Shown: positions 58,918-64,000 of the stretch, in pieces
How positions within the stretch are numbered: the stretch's first letter is position 1
How the letters are laid out: every line of letters starts with the position of its first letter
Assembly (NCBI GenBank): GCA_002162955.1
Contig: MABD01000019.1
Coordinates: 25,353-89,352, forward strand
DNA length: 64,000 nucleotides
Source: Gammaproteobacteria bacterium 45_16_T64
GTDB lineage: Bacteria; Pseudomonadota; Gammaproteobacteria; Pseudomonadales; Ketobacteraceae
Direction of reading: 5' to 3'
The notes under the pieces: model-generated
What the model saw: the letters and a program-made list of their open reading frames with translations, nothing else
Databases searched by the model: none
Told to the model about the DNA's origin: nothing
Program-made: the position numbers and the translations under genes

Positions 58918-60945
58918 TTACTCTTCGTGTAAGCTTTTAGCCTTCTTCTTCAGCCCTTGCTGAATAAGGGTCTTCACTTCATCCGGATAAATTGCTTCTC
59001 CACTTACTCGCAGATCACCTACATCATCTAACTCCAACTGAATGGACTTCACTCTCGCATATTGTCGAAGCGTTATTTCATCGGCTTTCTCGGCGGTACG
59101 AATAATCGTTGGGTGAAGTAATACAACCAAGTTTCTTTTTACGTGACTTTTCTGAGTACTTCGAAATAGCGCACCCAGCAAAGGAATGTCCCCTAACAAA
59201 GGTACCTTACTTTCGCTAGTCTCAATATCATCCTTCATTAACCCACCCAAAACGATAATCTGACCATCGTTAGCCAATACCGTAGTTTTGATTTCACGCT
59301 TATCAGTCACAACATCGGTAGCCTGAATTGCCGTTGCGGTAGAGGTGACATTTGAGGTTTCTTGTTCTACTTTCAAGCGTATAGTATTTCCCGCATTGAC
59401 TTGTGGCGTCACCTTCAGTGTTAGACCTACGTCTTTACGTTCGACCGTTTGAAAAGGGTTATCACCGCTTGAGCTAAGCTGGCTGCCGGTTACAAACGGC
59501 ACATTTGAGCCAACAATGATTGACGCTTCTTCATTATCTAACGTCATAATACTTGGCGTAGATAAAAGGTTGGTATTTGTTGCACTACTGATGGCTTGTA
59601 AGATCATCGCAAACTCAATCTCACCCTCGTCATTCACCTTCCCTCCACCAAGTGTTATTCCGCTAGCCAAGGCTGCATCAGTCGCGTCCCCTGAAGCCGC
59701 GCTAATGAGCGAACTCAAACTATTCCCAACATTGGTGAAATTCACACCACCCACAAGTCTCGAATCATCTGCTGCACCCCATTGAATACCCACACCTTTG
59801 CCGACGGTTCCGGTAATCTCAACAACCGCAGCTTCTATCAACACCTGTGCACGTCGCACATCTAGCTGATCGATAATATTGCGAATCTCAGCCATATCCG
59901 AGGGGGCAGCCCTAACGACAAGCGCATTCAATGTTTCATCCGGCTGAATCGTTACACCGTTTGAGTTCACAGAAGAACTGCTAGATGAACGAGTGCTTGT
60001 TGACGTTCGCCCCCTGCTAGTACTTGGCTTTGCGCTACTTTTGCTTGTTGACTTACCCGAAATAATACCGCGCAGAATTTCAGATATTTTTAGCGCATTT
60101 GCATGCTTCAGATAAATAACTTGCGTCGCCCCTTGGCTTTCAACGGGTTGATCCAATTCACGGATAAGACCTTTGACTCGTGCTCGAGCCGATTTTTCCC
60201 CGCGTAATATAAGACGATTAGCGCGTTCTTCAGCAACGACCCGAACTCGCGATGCTGCGCGGCTCCCGCCTTTTTTCTTGCTCGAACCGGTTTGAACAGG
60301 CGTCAACTCTTCCAATAGCTTAACAACATCCGTCACCCAAGCGTGGGTCAGCTGAACGACTTCGATCTCTTCACTTTCTGCGCTATCAATACGTTTCACA
60401 ATATTCATGATGCGATTAATATTTGATGCATGATCGCTAATGATAAGCGCATTGGCAGATGTTACCGCTGCTAGGTGGCCGTATTGCGGCACCATAGGAC
60501 GCAAAATAGGCACCAGTTCCACTGCGTTTGTATTTTCAACAGGAATAACACGAGTGATCATTCTCTCTGATCGATCACCCCCACCCGCTAACGGCAAATT
60601 ATCTTGCTTAGCGCCCTGGGTCGGCACAATCTTATAAATAGAACCCGACTTAATAGAGGCATATCCGTGGACCCGTAGCACCGATTGGAACATCGAAAAA
60701 ATATCTGCTGCAGTCATATCAGCGTGGGATACAACAGTCACTTTCCCCTTAACTCTCATATCTACAACAAAACTATAACCCGTGATATCGGAAATTTGCT
60801 CAATGAAATTACGGATATCCGCCTCTTTCATGTTTATTTTCCAAGTATCCTGCTCTTCTTCCGCATAGCCTACGACTGGCACTGTCAGTGCCATACAGAG
60901 GCAAAACATCGCCAGCAGACTCCACATCGTTACTGTTCTTTTCAT
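58918..60945 (-). CDS. gspD: type II secretion secretin GspD
   Basis: GspD forms the outer-membrane channel of the type II system. The product of about 675 residues has a signal peptide (WSLLAMFCLCMALTVPVVGYAEE), N0-N3 domains (WKINMKEADIRNFIEQISDITGYSFVVD; repeated VIPVENTNAVELVPILRPMV-type lobes), and the secretin core with VPFVTGSQ, DVGLTLKVTPQVN and VPLLGDIPLLGALFRS. Between N3 and the core is a Ser/Thr/Lys/Arg-rich insert (about 59960-60060). ATG 60945 fits a signal peptide; earlier ATGs at 60984 and 60978 are also open. It follows gspC by 55 bases. Confidence 0.94.
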   Translation of the reverse strand: MKRTVTMWSLLAMFCLCMALTVPVVGYAEEEQDTWKINMKEADIRNFIEQISDITGYSFVVDMRVKGKVTVVSHADMTAADIFSMFQSVLRVHGYASIKSGSIYKIVPTQGAKQDNLPLAGGGDRSERMITRVIPVENTNAVELVPILRPMVPQYGHLAAVTSANALIISDHASNINRIMNIVKRIDSAESEEIEVVQLTHAWVTDVVKLLEELTPVQTGSSKKKGGSRAASRVRVVAEERANRLILRGEKSARARVKGLIRELDQPVESQGATQVIYLKHANALKISEILRGIISGKSTSKSSAKPSTSRGRTSTSTRSSSSSSVNSNGVTIQPDETLNALVVRAAPSDMAEIRNIIDQLDVRRAQVLIEAAVVEITGTVGKGVGIQWGAADDSRLVGGVNFTNVGNSLSSLISAASGDATDAALASGITLGGGKVNDEGEIEFAMILQAISSATNTNLLSTPSIMTLDNEEASIIVGSNVPFVTGSQLSSSGDNPFQTVERKDVGLTLKVTPQVNAGNTIRLKVEQETSNVTSTATAIQATDVVTDKREIKTTVLANDGQIIVLGGLMKDDIETSESKVPLLGDIPLLGALFRSTQKSHVKRNLVVLLHPTIIRTAEKADEITLRQYARVKSIQLELDDVGDLRVSGEAIYPDEVKTLIQQGLKKKAKSLHEE

Positions 60946-61000
60946 TACTTCGCTTCCACTATCTAGAGCATTTACCATATTCATCAGTTCTAATCGTCCG

Positions 61001-61960
61001 CTATAAGCCGCCACATGGGAAAGTCTGACTGAATTGACGACCATCCGATTTTTGAATTTCTACTGTGCAATTACCGCCGGTACCTTCCAGTGCTTCAGGT
61101 ATCGCTTTTACGTCTACTTCTGGGTTACCTATCGATAAGCCATTCACCGACATAATTATGTCGCCTTTTTTCGCACCTATCGCCGAAAATAATGGATTAT
61201 TGCCATTGGAGATCTTATAACCATTCCCGTTATTTTGCGCTAGCCCTAACTCTTTAAGCGCATTCACCGCATTCTGTCCTAGCTCTTCTTCGATCACAGA
61301 AGCAATCTTTCCTGGCGACGTTGCACCACCGCGCATCATCTTTGATATACCTGACTGACCAGAAGACCTTGAGGCTCTCGTTGAGCGCTTTGAGCGTGAG
61401 CTTGCAGACGACCGTTTCGAGCTCTTCTTACTTGATTTGCTCGACTTACTGGTTTTCGAGAAATATAGGGCTTCTAGTTTACCCCGAGTATTCAGTAACA
61501 CCCGGTCTTCATATACTGCCGCCAGCGTGGCATTGCCAGGAACTTTATCCCCAACATGGAACAATTTACCTGGCTTACGTTTCTCAGAAATAATGGCGGT
61601 TGAGCGCTCTTCTTCCTTATGCGCAAAGACGCCCATCAACACAAGCTGTAATCGAGTAGTCGGGGCCACAACTTCGGTATTAGCAGCAGCAACTTTGGCC
61701 GCCCCTTCCTTGCCGAACAGATTCCACAACGGAATAGCACTAGGGTCAACCGTAGACCTGACAGTGGGGTTCGCAACCGGTGACGCATCAGTAACACCTT
61801 GACCTCCATATACTTTTGGAGCGACCATGGAGATCTGAGGATCAACCATGGCAAATATCCCATTTACCAATACATAACTGATAGCAACGACCAATCCAGC
61901 ACATACCCCTGCGGACAGTCGATCCAACAATACATTAGTGGGAGCAGCTTCTGCGGCCAC
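61001..61960 (-). CDS. gspC: type II secretion protein GspC
   Basis: GspC is an inner-membrane protein linking the platform to the secretin. The 319-residue protein has one transmembrane helix (residues ~18-36), a homology region (LQLVLMGVFAHKEEERSTAIISE ... LFHVGDKVPGNATLAAVYEDRVLL) and a C-terminal PDZ domain (NNPLFSAIGAKKGDIIMSVNGLSI). Residues 168-203 are a Ser/Lys/Arg-rich linker of unusual length between the HR domain and PDZ domain. It lies between gspN and gspD. Confidence 0.92.
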   Translation of the reverse strand: MAAEAAPTNVLLDRLSAGVCAGLVVAISYVLVNGIFAMVDPQISMVAPKVYGGQGVTDASPVANPTVRSTVDPSAIPLWNLFGKEGAAKVAAANTEVVAPTTRLQLVLMGVFAHKEEERSTAIISEKRKPGKLFHVGDKVPGNATLAAVYEDRVLLNTRGKLEALYFSKTSKSSKSSKKSSKRSSASSRSKRSTRASRSSGQSGISKMMRGGATSPGKIASVIEEELGQNAVNALKELGLAQNNGNGYKISNGNNPLFSAIGAKKGDIIMSVNGLSIGNPEVDVKAIPEALEGTGGNCTVEIQKSDGRQFSQTFPCGGL

Positions 61961-62088
61961 AATTAACTCCTACTTTTAATTCCGATGACGCTAGCCCAAA
62001 TTTTGGTTTGGCTCAGCGCTAAGTATCCCTGTTCAATTCTCCAGGGTCTGTTTTATTTTGTAAAAAACCTGCATGCTTATTACATACT

Positions 62089-62838
62089 TCAAAATAGTGG
62101 TCGCTGAAGGTTAACCAAGACCTTGTCATCGTCGCCAGGGGCTGAAGATAAGCCAGCCAACGACATCACTCTCTGAAGTACTTTAACACCACCAATCCCA
62201 TCAGCCCTCAACATTGCTTCTCCTAGAGACTGATTCCCCTTGGTTTCAATCACAGCCAATGTAAGGGCACCTTCATTTTCCGTTAACGTTCCCTGAACTC
62301 CAGGGAAGTCAATACTTTGTGATGAGCGGCCTGATCTATACTGCACCTTGCCCCCGTCCCAACGGATTACGCCTGAAGCATCCGAAACACTGTCTCCAGA
62401 CACCTTTACCGAAAGATTTTCTACATGTAGAGCACCTTCGGCGCTAGCGCCAAACTCTTTTAGCAACGGCTCAATCATTGTGGCAGATACATTACCATTT
62501 AGATCATCAACGCCCTTACCGAATAAGCCTATATAGGCGCCACCAGAAACAATAAGGCTCTCACTTTCAGCCATAAGGTCAACTGCGACCTCTCCTAGCA
62601 GGAAATTGAGTGGATGCAAATCCCATTGGGCAACATGTAAGCCTGTCACAGGGCCTGCCCGTAGGTCTAGCACCACAAAACCATTCCATAAAGTGCCACC
62701 GACAACCTGCACCTTACCAGGAATGGCAGCAGATACAGAAGACTCGATGGATTTCCATACAATATTGGCAGGAAATAGTGCAACTACAAATACCACGAAG
62801 GAGATTATCCCTAATGCGATGTAACTTCGAACTTTCAT
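62089..62838 (-). CDS. gspN: type II secretion protein GspN
   Basis: The product of about 249 residues has one N-terminal membrane helix (IALGIISFVVFVVALFPANIVW) and a periplasmic domain with GTLWNGFVVLDL and a WDLHPLNFLLGEVAVDL segment, the family signature of GspN. Its exact role in secretion is unclear and it is dispensable in some species. ATG 62838 with AGGAT just upstream is preferred; ATG 62844 is also open. It is the first gene of gspN-gspC-gspD, diverging from a DUF481-like gene. Confidence 0.9.
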   Translation of the reverse strand: MKVRSYIALGIISFVVFVVALFPANIVWKSIESSVSAAIPGKVQVVGGTLWNGFVVLDLRAGPVTGLHVAQWDLHPLNFLLGEVAVDLMAESESLIVSGGAYIGLFGKGVDDLNGNVSATMIEPLLKEFGASAEGALHVENLSVKVSGDSVSDASGVIRWDGGKVQYRSGRSSQSIDFPGVQGTLTENEGALTLAVIETKGNQSLGEAMLRADGIGGVKVLQRVMSLAGLSSAPGDDDKVLVNLQRPLF

Positions 62839-63096
62839 TGCCATCCTACGATTGCTTTGATGTTATTTTCTCCAGAACGAATCCGAGAGTCATTGTTAGA
62901 GTTATATCTAATCATTGTATGCCAACTTCCTAAAAAATATCAGGTTTCCACAGCTCAAACGTTGATTTTTGTTCAAAATAAGACAGATATATCGAAAAAC
63001 AATCTGAATTTATCGCAAAAAGCGGCGGAGTCTCTTGTGACAACAAACTCAATCACTATACTCACGCCTTTTCTACTCCTACCGATGGACCTTTGG

Positions 63097-63885
63097 ATGA
63101 GCCGATATAGTAGTATTTTGACCGTAAACTTTCTCTTAACTGCCCTGTTAACATTACCCACTGCTGCGCTCGCAATCAGCAACATTGAAAGCGAACGCCT
63201 AGAGCCCACGCCAGAGGGACTATCGGGGCAGCTGGAGGCAGCGATAGAAAACAAATCCGGTAACTCTGATACGGAGGACTCCAGCTACGGGGGTAAGGTC
63301 ACTTACAAACAGTCGCCTCAACAGTGGCTTTTCATCATTGCCAAAGAGTACGGCAAGAGCAATGAAGTTAAAAGTAAAGACAATCAGTTCGCACACCTGC
63401 GCTGGTCATATGACCTAACCCCTGTCTTATCAGCAGAATTATTCACTCAATACCAAGATGATGACTTTACTCGCCTCACATCGAGAGTATTACTTGGCGG
63501 AGGGGGACGATTCAACTTACCGTATTCTAACAATGAGCTTAAACTCGCCGTTGGAATTGGTGGGTTCCACGTCAAAGAAAAGTATGAATTAAATACCTAC
63601 AACAGTTCAGATAAATACTGGCGCGCCAATACGTACCTTAGCTACACTCATGCAGTGAACCCTCAGGTATTATTCGTCGCAACGGGTTATTATCAGCCAA
63701 GAATCCAGGACGCTGCCGATACTCAAGTACTCTTCAACGCCAATGCCATTATCAAGATGAACGACAGCCTAAAGCTCAAATTATCGTACAGCCTTAGACA
63801 TGATAGTAAACCACCGGAAGATGATGGTTTGGAGATAGAAGAAACAGATAAAGAACAGAAAATCTCTATCGTTTATCAATTTTAA
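63097..63885 (+). CDS. outer-membrane DUF481-like beta-barrel protein
   Basis: The protein of about 262 residues has a signal peptide (ILTVNFLLTALLTLPTAALA) and a beta-barrel body with regular alternating strands ending in an aromatic residue (final KISIVYQF). Segments like TARVLLGGGGRF and the repeated Y/F-ending strands resemble the DUF481 outer-membrane family. The frame opens at 62857; ATGs at 63085 and 63097 are both possible, with no clear Shine-Dalgarno. It diverges from gspN. Function is unknown. Confidence 0.68.
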   Translation: MSRYSSILTVNFLLTALLTLPTAALAISNIESERLEPTPEGLSGQLEAAIENKSGNSDTEDSSYGGKVTYKQSPQQWLFIIAKEYGKSNEVKSKDNQFAHLRWSYDLTPVLSAELFTQYQDDDFTRLTSRVLLGGGGRFNLPYSNNELKLAVGIGGFHVKEKYELNTYNSSDKYWRANTYLSYTHAVNPQVLFVATGYYQPRIQDAADTQVLFNANAIIKMNDSLKLKLSYSLRHDSKPPEDDGLEIEETDKEQKISIVYQF

Positions 63886-64000
63886 CAATGCAATAAAAAA
63901 GGCCTTAAACGCACTGCTGTCCCACAGTGAGTGACTAAATAAGAAAGCCTGAATCTAAATAGATATAATGTGAGTGCGAACAAACGTTATAGCTATAAGG

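Noticed and set aside
58783..58920. Short open frames with a G-rich run upstream, left of gspD
   Set aside because: They have no conserved features, and one runs into the palindrome; no evidence of translation.
63900..64000. Possible terminator or gene start at the right edge
   Set aside because: Only weak self-complementarity (CACTG/CAGTG) and no open frame; the end is not interpretable.

Overview
The window looks like chromosomal DNA of a marine-type gammaproteobacterium. The first 9 kb has a pseudomonad-like housekeeping order: rpsT, murJ, ribF, ileS on one side, then rplU-rpmA, obgE, proB, with ispB diverging. A type II secretion operon (gspN-gspC-gspD), a bioBFHCD operon, RhlB, SrkA and a PsrA-like palindrome before an acyl-CoA dehydrogenase point to the same group. 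I would guess Cellvibrionales or Alteromonadales-like, but this is inferred from gene content and order only. I saw no rRNA, tRNA, CRISPR array, insertion sequence, integrase or prophage gene.

Layout. 1-8.5 kb: translation, envelope and cofactor genes (ileS 3' part cut by the window edge, ribF, murJ, rpsT, proB, obgE, rpmA, rplU). 8.8-15.2 kb: ispB, a membrane hybrid histidine kinase, then a three-gene cluster of a Lys/Pro/Thr-rich lipoprotein, a membrane c-type haem sensor with HAMP but no output domain, and a soluble Ser/Thr protein kinase. 15.2-22.8 kb: a second-type peptide deformylase, an NDH-2-like flavoprotein, a double-T-fold QueD-like protein, thrS, cysS and folE2. 23-29 kb: a TonB-dependent receptor, a BPSS1780-type membrane protein, a lytic transglycosylase-like protein, an AraC-type regulator and a fatty acid desaturase.

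29.2-34.9 kb is a leftward signalling operon: a solute-binding protein, a 1279-residue hybrid histidine kinase and a response-regulator diguanylate cyclase, with overlapping reading frames. 35-40 kb holds an orphan lipoprotein, a cupin and a molybdenum hydroxylase operon (2Fe-2S subunit, Mo subunit, MocA-like cytidylyltransferase). 40-49 kb has rhlB, a MarR regulator, an acyltransferase, a periplasmic four-module cysteine-pair protein, an SDR/alpha-beta-hydrolase fusion with a TetR regulator and matching operators, and an acyl-CoA dehydrogenase behind a PsrA-like palindrome.

49.5-64 kb contains a SprA-like metalloprotease next to a 77-residue protein resembling a flagellar rod protein reduced to its two ends, the biotin operon, comF, srkA, a PanE-like oxidoreductase, the gspN-C-D operon (gspE-M are not here) and a DUF481-like outer-membrane protein. 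The best candidates for an undescribed system are the haem sensor/Ser-Thr kinase/lipoprotein cluster (11866-15221), the four-fold cysteine-pair protein (43246-44649) and the TetR-controlled SDR-hydrolase fusion (44642-47180).
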